Part shown: piece after piece, positions 27,666 to 35,944 of the stretch | Layout: the number at the start of each line of letters is the position of its first letter | Position numbering within the stretch: position 1 is the stretch's first letter | DNA from: Bradyrhizobium sp. NP1 | GTDB lineage: Bacteria; Pseudomonadota; Alphaproteobacteria; Rhizobiales; Xanthobacteraceae | Reading direction: 5' to 3' | Length of the DNA stretch: 64,000 nt | NCBI RefSeq assembly: GCF_030378205.1 | Contig: NZ_CP127385.1 | Coordinates: 5,620,001 to 5,684,000 of the forward strand | The notes under the pieces: generated by a model | Database searches by the model: none | Told to the model about the DNA's origin: nothing | What the model saw: the letters and a program-made list of their open reading frames with translations, nothing else | Position numbers and translations under genes: made by a program

Positions 27666-27928
27666 CGTTTGGCTTTGCGTAGCGCTGCGTGCAGGTCGCC
27701 CATCTTCCGGCGCATATCCATCAACTGTACGCGGCGGCGCAGACTGTGCGGGCTGGAATCGATGTCGCTCCGTAACTCTGCATCAACGCTTTCCAATATG
27801 CCGGCGCGTCTCTTCAGGCCAAACAGCGCAAAGTTTTCCGTCGTCTTCTCGATATCCATCGGCTGGCCATGCAGCTTTTCGCTCGCTGCGTCCGCGCGCT
27901 GGATGAAGTCCTGGTCGTGATCTGCCAT
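27662..27928 (-). CDS. Small helical phage-block protein, unknown function
   Basis: An 88-residue protein from the ATG at 27928 (CAGGAA upstream). It is charged and helical (FIQRADAASEKLHG, RRVQLMDMRRKMGDLHAALRKAKR) and couples by ATGA overlap to the next gene. The longer frame to 28063 lacks a binding site. Function unknown; the position suggests virion assembly. Confidence 0.5.
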   Translation of the reverse strand: MADHDQDFIQRADAASEKLHGQPMDIEKTTENFALFGLKRRAGILESVDAELRSDIDSSPHSLRRRVQLMDMRRKMGDLHAALRKAKR

Positions 27929-28096
27929 GAGCATTCCTGTTGTATCGTGGCATGAAAAGTCGACCGTCAGAACTGCGACCAGCGCCTGTCGCTCTGGAGA
28001 GCAGCGTGACGAAGCAGTCCTGAAAGCCGGTGATTGTTCTAGCGCCGAAGCTGAAGGAGCCACGCGGGATCATTGCGATAGAAGCTCCCCAGTTCA

Positions 28097-28357
28097 TCAT
28101 ACTGCGGGGGTGGCGCGGACCGCGCCGCGCGCAAGATTCCCGTTGTCCAGGATCTGATGGATGACCGGAAACATTCCCGGGTGATAAAATCGTCCCGGCC
28201 CCTCGCCCACGTACCAAGACATATCAACATCGACTGGCTCAGGTGGACCCGCCACCGGAGTAGGCCCACCTGACGCAGTAGGCCTAAAATAATGATCCAC
28301 GAATTCCTGCTTTGTCCAACGCCGGCCGTTTGTCAGCCTCACAGTGCTCTCAGTCAT
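28097..28357 (-). CDS. Short protein sharing its N-terminus with the upstream membrane protein
   Basis: An 86-residue protein. Its first 13 residues (MTESTVRLTNGRR) resemble the start of the gene just upstream (MNESSLRSANGQR), and both continue with W-T. The rest is Pro/Gly-rich (GPTPVAGPPEPVDVD) then MSWYVGEGPGRFYHPGMFPV. The shared start suggests duplication and fusion to a new 3' part. There is no known domain. The two genes are seven bases apart. Confidence 0.45.
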   Translation of the reverse strand: MTESTVRLTNGRRWTKQEFVDHYFRPTASGGPTPVAGPPEPVDVDMSWYVGEGPGRFYHPGMFPVIHQILDNGNLARGAVRATPAV

Positions 28358-28364
28358 ATCAGTT

Positions 28365-28835
28365 CTACCTTATTGGTTCAGCAACGATGTAGGAGTCATC
28401 ATCAAAAACGGCGCCGCAGTTTGAAAGCAAAATATCCGCGCTTACGTGTCTCGGCCGAGGTTCTCCGATCGTTTCCCCGTCAAGCGAAACCTTCCACACA
28501 ATGACCCCGTTAGCGCTTAGGACTCTTCTGACGGTGCAACAATCGGCCTGGCTAAAATCTGCGATATAGGGCTTCTCATCGATATATCCGGATATGCCGT
28601 GGCTGGCGTAATGGGCCTTGAACATCAACTTTTGCGCTTGTTTGATAGCGTCAGCATCAGACTGGATAATGTGCTCATCCGGTCCGCAGACGTAATTCGT
28701 GCGATAAGCAAATCGGACATGCCACCCAACCACCAGCACCAGCAGCACGAGGAACCAGTTTCTCGGGCGGAAGATTTTCCTTAACCGCGCCGTCCAGCGT
28801 TGGCCGTTCGCGGATCGCAGCGAGCTTTCGTTCAT
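28365..28835 (-). CDS. Single-pass membrane protein, candidate immunity protein
   Basis: A 156-residue protein: cytoplasmic basic start, one membrane segment (about residues 28-43, NWFLVLLVLVVGWHV) and a periplasmic domain with paired cysteines (QADCCTVRRVL) and a late Cys. It is the first clear gene after the LexA-box promoter at 29071-29100. Layout (one TM plus periplasmic domain) matches other cassette members in this window, so a periplasmic immunity role is inferred; no family is recognised. Confidence 0.55.
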   Translation of the reverse strand: MNESSLRSANGQRWTARLRKIFRPRNWFLVLLVLVVGWHVRFAYRTNYVCGPDEHIIQSDADAIKQAQKLMFKAHYASHGISGYIDEKPYIADFSQADCCTVRRVLSANGVIVWKVSLDGETIGEPRPRHVSADILLSNCGAVFDDDSYIVAEPIR

Positions 28836-29174
28836 ATCTATTCCACTCTGCTGGCGAGCGTGTTGTGACGTCAGGCGGATCGGTTAAGTCGGAAGGTGCG
28901 GCCGAACGCGATCACGACGGGCACCAACAGCAGAATCTTGCCCGCAACCGCGCGGCTGGAAAAGCTCGGGCCATCTCGGCGGGCGTAGCGACGAAGCAGG
29001 CGATCCATTGAAGCAACGTGAAATTCATTGCGCTTGCCGACCGGCGCCGCTTCTGACCCATCAAACGGCCCTTTTAGAACAAATAGAGAACATTTGTCAA
29101 CAAGCGGATCGCGTGGCTGATCGACGGACCCAGATCGCGGTCGGTGTCGTACAGCCGCACAAGTCCCCACATCG
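28836..29174. other. Gap between scaffold-like gene and membrane-protein cassette
   Basis: Besides the LexA-type promoter, this 339-base stretch holds only short frames, such as one of 45 residues ending at 28871 with a hydrophobic AGKILLLVPVVIAFG segment. None is well supported. In a typical podovirus-like order the major capsid gene would follow the scaffold gene here; it is absent. Confidence 0.5.
29071..29100 (-). promoter_or_regulatory. LexA-box promoter 1
   Basis: Read leftward: -35 TTGACA (29100-29095), then an 18-base spacer holding the direct repeat GTTC-N7-GTTC (29091-29077), then -10 TAAAAG. GTTC-N7-GTTC is the known alphaproteobacterial LexA operator. It should drive 28365-28835. 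Confidence 0.75.
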
Positions 29175-30380
29175 CTAGCGCTTGCTTGACTGCCGCGCCT
29201 TGTAGAGCGCGACAGCATCCTTGAGGTCGCCCGAGCTCGACAGCCTGGCGTTGAGCGTCCTGATGTCGGCGCTGTCCCGCTCAGCGCGGGTCGCCGCCAT
29301 GCCGGGCCGCTGCACCGGCGGAAGCGGCCTTGCGGCGACCGCGCCCCTCGCCTTCATCATCAACCGGTATTTGCCGGCGTCATACATCATCCGCTGAAAC
29401 ACGGCGTTGCGCATCAAGGGTTCGTTGCTGAACAAGCGGTTCAACTCGGCCGGCTCAATGCCACTCGCCCTGGCAGACGCCATGATCTCGGCTGTCACCG
29501 CGCGCTGGGTTTCTCTTGGCTCGCCCTTCAGCATCGTTTCGAGGCGCGCGTCTTCGGATCGCGCAAATGCAAGGAAATTCCGTCGCGCTACCTCAGTCTG
29601 CCGCCGACTTTCCTGTTGCTGACGCGCCAACAACTGCTCCGTTGATGCGATCATGGCCTGGATGCGCGCGAATTTGGCAGGATCCTGCCGCGAGAGGGAC
29701 TCGAGCGCACCCGGGACGCTTTCCGGCGCCATGTTGGCAAATTCCGGAAACTGGCCGAAAAAGCTGGCTTGCGCGATCTGCGTCGCCGCAGCCAGGCCGT
29801 CAAGATAACCTCGCCTGGCTTGTTCGGCCTCCGCCACCTTCTCCCCGATCGCAAGCTGCACTTGCGGATGCTGGATCGCCTTCGCGATCTCGGAATCGAG
29901 GTTTGTTGCGGCATCCTTTTCGACGGCATCGGCACGAGGCGACGCCGCATCTTTTTCGTCGGCCGCTGCTTTGTCGTGTTGGCCTTTCGGCGGCTCGAAG
30001 CCGTAGAACTCCGCCGCGTCTGGATCGTTCGCCAGGGCTTCGGCGCGGAACGCATCGACGCGCGCGGCGAGATCCTTGGCGGATTTGGCGTCCGCTATCA
30101 GCCTCTCGCTCGTTGTGGTACTGGCGCGGTCGCGTGCAGCGCGCTCCAGCGTGATCGCTTCATTCTCGGCGGCCGGCTTGCCGTCCCCGTCGGTATATTC
30201 CCGGACGATGACGTCGTCATCCGGAAGCGAACGCTGCTTGACGGCCTCACGCAGGGATAGATTGTCGCTGCCGATCATCTCCGCATCGTCCTCGCGCTCG
30301 CCGTCGCCCATCGCCGAATAGCCGGCATTGGCAAGCTCAAACGCAGCACCAGTCAAGGCAGAGTCGGACTCATTGGCCAT
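29175..30380 (-). CDS. Scaffold-like phage protein
   Basis: A 401-residue, highly charged, Ala/Glu/Gln-rich helical protein, no Cys, with an acidic N-terminal half (GEREDDAEMIG, YTDGDGKPAAENEA) and a coiled-coil centre (STEQLLARQQQESRRQTEVARR). This composition and position match capsid-scaffold proteins, though no signature motif exists. Its start overlaps by 11 bases the end of the RVLSSRI-tailed protein upstream, the same arrangement seen at terminase. Other possibilities are an internal or minor head protein. Confidence 0.5.
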   Translation of the reverse strand: MANESDSALTGAAFELANAGYSAMGDGEREDDAEMIGSDNLSLREAVKQRSLPDDDVIVREYTDGDGKPAAENEAITLERAARDRASTTTSERLIADAKSAKDLAARVDAFRAEALANDPDAAEFYGFEPPKGQHDKAAADEKDAASPRADAVEKDAATNLDSEIAKAIQHPQVQLAIGEKVAEAEQARRGYLDGLAAATQIAQASFFGQFPEFANMAPESVPGALESLSRQDPAKFARIQAMIASTEQLLARQQQESRRQTEVARRNFLAFARSEDARLETMLKGEPRETQRAVTAEIMASARASGIEPAELNRLFSNEPLMRNAVFQRMMYDAGKYRLMMKARGAVAARPLPPVQRPGMAATRAERDSADIRTLNARLSSSGDLKDAVALYKARQSSKR

Positions 30381-31011
30381 ATCGCGAGTTCCTGCTGTTC
30401 GGACGCGGCATGATTCGGCTGGAGAGAACGCGCATCGCGGCCCTGTTTGCTGCGGGCGCGTTCACGGGCGTTGGTGCCGCGTCCTGGACGCCTGCAAACG
30501 GCTGCGGCGGCTCATCCAACCGTCTCGTGTTTTGCGATGGAAACGCCTGCATCCCGCCGACGGGCTGACCCGCGTTGAACGCAGCGATTCCGTTGGCTAG
30601 CGCTGCAAAGGGATTTCCGACCGGCGTATGCGCCCAGCTTTGAAAACCCGCGCTCACGCGATCACCGAGATCAGGCGCCTGTTGAGCGGGCTGCGCCACG
30701 TCCGCCCTTCCGAATTGCGGCATCCCGTAGTTGCCGATGGGGATGTTGAGTGTTTGGCCATAGTCCGGAGTCTGCGCCGCAGGAAAGCCCTGGCCGCCGC
30801 TCGCCGGCGTTGAAGGGGGGGCGAACGCAGCCGGCGCCGACATTGCGGTCACATTCGGGGCGCTGCCATTTCCCGGTTCACCATTCGCATCGCCAAACCC
30901 CTGAGATGGCTGATATTGCCCTTGCTGCTGCTGCAATGCGAGCAGACGTCCGAGCAACCCGCCGCCCTCCCCGAATTGCTGCGGATCGAAATAGTCGTCG
31001 AACAGACCCAT
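30370..31011 (-). CDS. RxLxxRI-tailed Pro/Gln-rich cassette protein without a visible effector domain
   Basis: A 213-residue low-complexity protein: N-terminal MGLFDDYFDPQQFGEGGGLL then GRLLALQQQQ, a Pro/Ala/Gly/Gln-rich body, a GNPFAALANGIAAFNAG segment and a tail AAMRVLSSRIMPRP. The last motif recurs at the tails of effector-like proteins elsewhere here. It appears to be the plain backbone of those proteins, without toxin domain. It overlaps the scaffold-like gene by 11 bases. Confidence 0.6.
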   Translation of the reverse strand: MGLFDDYFDPQQFGEGGGLLGRLLALQQQQGQYQPSQGFGDANGEPGNGSAPNVTAMSAPAAFAPPSTPASGGQGFPAAQTPDYGQTLNIPIGNYGMPQFGRADVAQPAQQAPDLGDRVSAGFQSWAHTPVGNPFAALANGIAAFNAGQPVGGMQAFPSQNTRRLDEPPQPFAGVQDAAPTPVNAPAANRAAMRVLSSRIMPRPNSRNSRYGQ

Positions 31012-31422
31012 ACCTGGACCTCCTTAATTCCAATGGACGATTGATCTCTTCATCACGTCAAACAGCGCGATGACTTCGCGCCAAATGCTCCGCTGCCGAT
31101 GAGCACGCTCACTTGCTTCAGCTAATTTGAAAATCGTACTGCGCGTTCGCAGACCCGCCGGTCATTATAAGATGAACTGTTTGCACAGCACGGAAGACGC
31201 CGATGCGCCGGCGCGCACTTTTGGCCGGTTACCGGTGCAGCACGGCCGGATAACCTACGTCGGCATTAGCCATCGAGAGTGTAGCGTTGCTGTCGACAAG
31301 ACCGAAGCGGCCGGCTGCGTCACGATCCGAAGTCCAAAACTACGACCAGCCGTCTTAACCGAAGCGCGATCTGTGAAGATCGGCCGCGAACGCGCGACAC
31401 CTCGGTCTCCTATCCTCGCACC
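31012..31422. other. Gap without a supported gene
   Basis: About 410 bases between two leftward genes. Short frames on both strands have no signal peptide, domain or good start. I saw no LexA box, tRNA or strong hairpin. Confidence 0.5.
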
Positions 31423-32199
31423 TCACCTGCCGTAGGCGGTCACCCATTGCCCATTCGAATAGAGCTCTTTGCTGATCGAAATTCGAAGCGCGGCCTGCGC
31501 ATTCCCGATATCGACCTTGTAGGTATGCGTGAGAAGATTGCTCTCCGAGGCGATCGTCAGGTCCTTTTCGACATTAGCGAGATAAATCGTCAATGTTGTC
31601 GGTGCGAAAAAAGCTATGCCGGTGAAATTCAGCGGTTTTGATGGATTGTCGAAAGGCGCTATTGTTTCTCCGAAGCCAATCCTGTCATCGCGCTTGCCCG
31701 CCGGAGGGGGCTTGAACACCCAGTCCTTGTTGATCTTCGGGATATCTCTTGCTTGCACTTCCTTTTCTGCGTCTCCGTCCCGGTCGTAGCGTTTGACCGT
31801 CAACACATATCGACATGCGGCATTTTGAACGAAAAAGTCCGCCCTCTTTCCATCCGAGTTGCTCCCGTCCAGATAGACAGTCGTTCCAGCAGCGTCATTA
31901 AGGCTGAGGTTTGGCGTCAGCAATTCGAGCCGGTCGCCGGCAGAGAAGAACAGGCTCGTAAGTGTCGGGCAATTGGCTTCGAGATCGTTATCGAACTTGA
32001 CGATCGTCACCCGGTTATTCCGCGCCTCCGCCAGCTTGTTCATGAAGGCGTTTCGTCTAACGACGACGGCATCTTCACCAGGGCCAGGTTGCGGCATCCA
32101 GGACGGCCAATCCACGTCGGGCTCCGCCGAAGCTCGGGTGCCATCACTGAGTGGCACGATGAACAATGCACATACGATAGCTAGAGCCTTCTGTGACAT
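31423..32199 (-). CDS. Secreted protein, unknown; candidate periplasmic immunity or cargo protein
   Basis: A 258-residue protein with a signal peptide (about residues 1-26, ALAIVCALFIVPL, cleavage near ASAEP). The mature part is beta-rich with two cysteines that could pair (EANCPTL and NAACRY). No family is recognised. It follows the small toxin/immunity pair on the same strand and precedes a tail protein, so it fits the repeated pattern of a secreted protein next to an effector backbone. Confidence 0.55.
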   Translation of the reverse strand: MSQKALAIVCALFIVPLSDGTRASAEPDVDWPSWMPQPGPGEDAVVVRRNAFMNKLAEARNNRVTIVKFDNDLEANCPTLTSLFFSAGDRLELLTPNLSLNDAAGTTVYLDGSNSDGKRADFFVQNAACRYVLTVKRYDRDGDAEKEVQARDIPKINKDWVFKPPPAGKRDDRIGFGETIAPFDNPSKPLNFTGIAFFAPTTLTIYLANVEKDLTIASESNLLTHTYKVDIGNAQAALRISISKELYSNGQWVTAYGR

Positions 32200-32379
32200 T
32201 GCAACAGCCTGAGGTTGATAGCCGAAAAACTATATATGGTCGCCTGCAGAGGACTCTTGTATGACGACTTCTCTTCTATCGCAGCATCGATACGTGCGAT
32301 ATTGTGTTGTTCGCCGGTAACCGCCTTCGCTTGACTATCGTTCCTCGTGGTCTGCTCGGCTAAGTCCATGTTACGTTGG

Positions 32380-32664
32380 CTAGCGCGCCGAATAAGAGCC
32401 AGTCTTCTCGAGAATTTTCTCAAGAGCCAGTTCGACAGTGGAGCGGCCATACCGTTCGAAATCGTAGTGAGGTAGATAGCTGGAAGCATTGACCTGTTCT
32501 ATTTCGAAGAGCGGTTCGAAGACATCGTTCCAAAGAGCGTTGTCATCAATGACCGAGAGCAACCCGTCGATCGCCGAAACCAGTTCTTGCAATGACATCA
32601 AACCGTTTCGATAGTCTTCTATCGCGCCTCTCATGAGGCCGATTTGGTGTATCTTATCGATCAT
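32380..32664 (-). CDS. Probable immunity protein for the toxin at 32661-33287
   Basis: A 94-residue acidic helical protein (IEDYRNGLMSLQELVSAIDG, WNDVFEPLFEIEQVNA). Its ATG overlaps the toxin stop as ATGA, so both are made together. Small acidic proteins coupled to a C-terminal toxin domain are typical immunity partners. The exact family is not named with certainty. Confidence 0.65.
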   Translation of the reverse strand: MIDKIHQIGLMRGAIEDYRNGLMSLQELVSAIDGLLSVIDDNALWNDVFEPLFEIEQVNASSYLPHYDFERYGRSTVELALEKILEKTGSYSAR

Positions 32665-33287
32665 CGCCCACCTGTAATGACGGTAATGACTTGCCCACGT
32701 GATCCGGTGACTACAATAACTCCGTTTGCTCCGATATGCACAGTTTCATCCGGTCCGTTTCCTGGTCGGATCGCTCCATTTTGGATCGCGTCCTCCACGG
32801 CCGAGGGAGGAATCCCACGGCCTTGCATCTGATCTGCCGCATGACCGGTATACACGCGCCCGCCAATCTCAGTCGGACGGTTCGTGCCAGGCGTTACTTT
32901 GATCGGCTCGCCTCTCCGACCGATCGGAGTGGCTGCCGACTTTTCACCGGTATCTTCCGGTTGGTCTGGCGTAAGATCACCTGGCTCGTGCTCCGGCCGA
33001 CGCCTCGCAAGACCAACCGCTCCTACCGCCCCTCTGACAATACCGGGCAATTGCCCGACGAACGGACCAAGCCCCGCTAGCGATGGCCCTATGGCGTGGG
33101 AAAATCCTGCTGGATCGTTGATAGCGTCACTGACATATCCCGCTATGTCTCTCCCAGCTCGTCGGATCGTCTGCTGGTAGAAATCATCCAGAGCGCCATT
33201 GATTGCGCCGCCTATCGATGCAGATGGCGAAGCACTGTCGGCTCGGCTTTGGTTCGCCGGTGTTGGCCCCGCCGGCGCCTGTCCCAT
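32661..33287 (-). CDS. Polymorphic-toxin-like protein with small C-terminal nuclease-type domain
   Basis: A 208-residue protein. Residues 1-140 are Pro/Gly/Ala-rich linker with a hydrophobic segment; residues about 140-208 form a compact domain beginning GGRVYTGHAADQMQGRGI and ending in VVTGSRGQVITVI. TGHAxDQMxxRGIPPSxVEDAI is a pattern I associate with C-terminal toxin domains of CDI/Rhs-type polymorphic toxins (DUF4258/BECR-like RNases). Upstream of the ATG the frame closes after ten codons, so an N-terminal delivery part may have been lost. Confidence 0.65.
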   Translation of the reverse strand: MGQAPAGPTPANQSRADSASPSASIGGAINGALDDFYQQTIRRAGRDIAGYVSDAINDPAGFSHAIGPSLAGLGPFVGQLPGIVRGAVGAVGLARRRPEHEPGDLTPDQPEDTGEKSAATPIGRRGEPIKVTPGTNRPTEIGGRVYTGHAADQMQGRGIPPSAVEDAIQNGAIRPGNGPDETVHIGANGVIVVTGSRGQVITVITGGR

Positions 33288-33653
33288 CGGTACATCAGAA
33301 GTTAGGAGTCGCCTAAATCAACCGCCGTTGTTATGTGGCGATTCTGGATGATGGCCGGCCGGGCTCATCGCCGCAGGCGAAACTTGCCAACGGCATGATC
33401 GTGAGATCTCCAAAGTCCTTGCTGGGTCACAACGACAACGCCTCTAGATTGCCGTTGACAGTTGGGCCTGGGGCCATGGTCACGGCGAATGCGGCCACAA
33501 CCTCCGCCTCGCCGCCGCCAATGCGGGAAGCAAGACGGCTACCTACACGACGTACGCTGGTCATCACTCTTTTGCGACAGCGCGACGTGTCCTTGACCAT
33601 TGGAGAACTCATGCCCATGATTTTCGGATTGATGTCTTCCGGCAAACAACACA
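33288..33653. other. Decayed stretch between opposed genes
   Basis: Short frames occur on both strands. A leftward one (33427-33675) contains RRVGSRLASRIGG, reminiscent of the RRLGARIG tail motif, but has no clear start or continuation. I treat the stretch as remnant DNA. Confidence 0.4.
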
Positions 33654-34261
33654 ATGGGTCCGGGATCAAAGCCAATCAAAGGGTTGCCTCAGGTGCCGCC
33701 GCCCAAGGCGGTCGCTGAGCGACCGCCGCACGGAATCGAGGCATCACCGCAAACTGCCCAGCGGCAACTCCTGACACTCACTTCCATTTTGGCATTCATT
33801 GCCGCGTGGTTTTTTGGCTGGCCGATGGCGGTCGGTTTCGCCTGGTTACGCCCAGCAACAAGCTTATGGAGGCGTGCCTGTTAGGCATCGGAAGTTTGCT
33901 CTGGTTCGTGGCAAGCTTGGGAATGTGCGGCGCCCTACTCGTCCTAGCCCAGGACACGCGCCGGCGGTCGCCCATGCTATATCGCGGAATGGCCGCACTC
34001 ATCGTAGGCTATTTTCTTGGCTTTCCCCTACTGCTGCCGGTTCTGGCGTGCCTCAATGTTAACCAGTCGCCTGATAGCTTGCCTGACTGGATTTTCGTGT
34101 TGAGCATTATCGGCAGTCCGCTCTGGCTCGCCGCAGCATATTGGATTTACGACACGCTGTTCAATCTGGCTGAGTCCGCTTGGCCTGCCGCAAAATGGAT
34201 TCAGGAAATCCTGAGCCCAATTATAAAATCCTTGCTCTTGCGGCATCACTCCTCCCGATAG
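33654..34261 (+). pseudogene. Multi-pass membrane protein gene broken by a frameshift
   Basis: Two rightward frames each hold half of a membrane protein: 33654-33884 carries SILAFIAAWFFGWPMAVGFAW and 33806-34261 continues with three or four more membrane segments (GIGSLLWFVASLGMCGALLV, GYFLGFPLLLPVLA, LSIIGSPLWLAAAYWI). They join if one indel occurs near 33845-33875. It runs opposite to its neighbours, like the membrane gene at 44869. It may be a dead membrane-type immunity gene or carry a sequencing error. Confidence 0.55.
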
Positions 34262-34370
34262 TTGATCCCACAGAACAACGTTTATCGCGGCATCTGCTGA
34301 GGAACCGTTGGACCGCGATCGCCGCGGGAGCCCGCGATTGCGACCACTACCGGCCAGGATTTCCTCTCAA

Positions 34371-34913
34371 CTATTCATCGGAACGCTTCGGACGGAACTG
34401 GTTGTATCGCGTGAGAACATTGACCGGAATGAGTCCGGGCGGCGCATTGTCGATGAAATCGCGCTCCCGGCCAATGTCGGGAATGTGCTTCTCGATCTTG
34501 AGAGACATAATTTCCTCGAGGACATCCGACAGCTGCTGCCCCCGGCCAAGCTGCAGGAGGATTCGTGCTTTCACACCCAGGGCTTCGCGTCGGAAAAAGC
34601 CGATGCGATAGGCACGGTCGAGCGCCAGATCGATGCATTTCAATGCTTCTTGGAGGTCCTCAAGACAATAGAGAAACAGCGTCGCTTTGCTGATAAGAGG
34701 CCGCACATTATCAGGATGGCGTTCGGTCAGCTCATCCAAAAGCGCGAGGGCCTCTTGGTATCTTTCAGCTTCGACCAAAAGCCACCTAATTTCCAAGCCG
34801 AGAGCTAAATGGCCTTCATCATGTGCATCAAGCATCCGCGCGGATACGGCATCGATTGTCTCGTCCAGAGACAATTTCGTTCTCAACTCCTCGACCCACT
34901 TTATGATCTGCAT
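34371..34913 (-). CDS. TPR-like helical protein, candidate orphan immunity protein
   Basis: A 180-residue protein with tetratricopeptide-like helix pairs: EAERYQEALALLDELTERHP, then VRPLISKATLFLYC and LQEALKCIDLALDRAY. It is cytoplasmic, lies 31 bases after the 34944 gene, and both probably belong to the transcript from the LexA-box promoter at 35510. There is no toxin next to it, so it may be an orphan immunity gene that protects against toxins of related strains. TPR proteins serve many other roles. Confidence 0.55.
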   Translation of the reverse strand: MQIIKWVEELRTKLSLDETIDAVSARMLDAHDEGHLALGLEIRWLLVEAERYQEALALLDELTERHPDNVRPLISKATLFLYCLEDLQEALKCIDLALDRAYRIGFFRREALGVKARILLQLGRGQQLSDVLEEIMSLKIEKHIPDIGRERDFIDNAPPGLIPVNVLTRYNQFRPKRSDE

Positions 34914-34943
34914 CGTCGGATTGAACGAACTGATGGCTTGCTC

Positions 34944-35345
34944 CTATCGCTCGCGACTACGCCATCGCTTCGACAGTTTCACCTGCTCCATTTCGATCTT
35001 GGTGTCGATGAGCTTGCACAGCTCCCGATGAAACTCGAGACCGCCGCAAATGGGTATGTATCGCGGGAAAACAAGCTCGTAGGCCGGGCCGTCGAAGCTG
35101 ATATTTTTTGTTCTATCAAGTAGTTTGCGAATGACATCGCTCGCGATCACAAGCGCCTGGAGTCCGTGCCTGCCGCACGCGTGACGAATTCGATCGTCCT
35201 TCAGACCATGCACCTGGAACGAACACACCCATTCGTTAGCATGGACCTCATCAGGTCTCGGAAACTCCAGGCGGGCCTCCGCTGGCCGCTGTTGCACACC
35301 GAACCGAAACGCGTATCGCATCAGATAGGGCTCGTTCCACTCCAT
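34944..35345 (-). CDS. DUF6968-like small protein, candidate orphan immunity protein
   Basis: A 133-residue protein from the ATG at 35345, which has GAGGTGA eight bases upstream. The EARLEFPRPDEV start of the fold, FQVHGLKDDRI and the C-terminal ELVFPRYIPICGGLEFHREL fit DUF6968-type proteins, which I recall beside toxin genes. It is the first gene after LexA-box promoter 2. The family call is from memory of motif look and should be verified. Confidence 0.55.
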   Translation of the reverse strand: MEWNEPYLMRYAFRFGVQQRPAEARLEFPRPDEVHANEWVCSFQVHGLKDDRIRHACGRHGLQALVIASDVIRKLLDRTKNISFDGPAYELVFPRYIPICGGLEFHRELCKLIDTKIEMEQVKLSKRWRSRER

Positions 35346-35509
35346 AAGTCTCACCTCTTAAAAACAGGCGAATGGTCTTACCGAATGCCGCGCGCGCCCT
35401 CGCGGATCTGATGTTGCCGAGCCTCCCAGTTTCGAGGATTTCTCGAGATCTTTGAACTTAGAAGCATTTGCAAGGACGGCGTCTATGCAAGACAGCATGA
35501 CCGGAAGTG

Positions 35510-35538
35510 CAACTAGAACAAATAAAGAACACTGTCAA
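35510..35538 (-). promoter_or_regulatory. LexA-box promoter 2
   Basis: Leftward -35 TTGACA (35538-35533), 17-base spacer with GTTC-N7-GTTC (35530-35516), -10 TAGTTG. It stands 165 bases before the 34944-35345 gene. Confidence 0.75.
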
Positions 35539-35576
35539 TCCAGCGAAACAGTTTCCCGGTGGAGCCTTAATCCACC

Positions 35577-35942
35577 CTAACGCGCGCGAAATTGGTTCTC
35601 GCACCAATTTCGCTTGTTGGTGGCGGACTCGTACGTCTTCGACCAACACGCTTCCCCAGCCGGCGAACCAGCAAACTGACCGCCGACGTTCGGGGCGGAT
35701 GTCCCGAACGGTATCGCTCCACGACTGTTTCCAAGCCGCTGTTGGGCCTGCATCGCCAGGAATTCGCCGAACAGGCCTTGCGGATTCCCGTAGGCGTCGG
35801 TGGTAACAGTTGAACCAAAGTCAGATGCAGGCTGAGCGACGCCTTGTCCTTGCGGCAGCTGCTGCAAGATTCCGAACAGACCGCCGCTCGGTTGTGAGCT
35901 GGCAGCGCCGAAATACCGGCCCGGTCCAAAATTCATATTCAT
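35577..35942 (-). pseudogene. Truncated cassette backbone protein
   Basis: The 121-residue frame begins MNMNFGPGRYFGAASSQPSG followed by GLFGILQQLPQ, like the N-terminus of the 30370-31011 backbone (FDPQQF...GGLLGRLLALQQ), and is Gly/Gln/Pro-rich. After about residue 95 the sequence changes character (CWSKTYESATNKRNWC) and stops, so the tail with the RxLxxRI motif is missing. It starts three bases after the end of the GNAT-like gene. I read it as a backbone cut by a cassette junction near 35,650. Confidence 0.55.
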
Positions 35943-35944
35943 CG

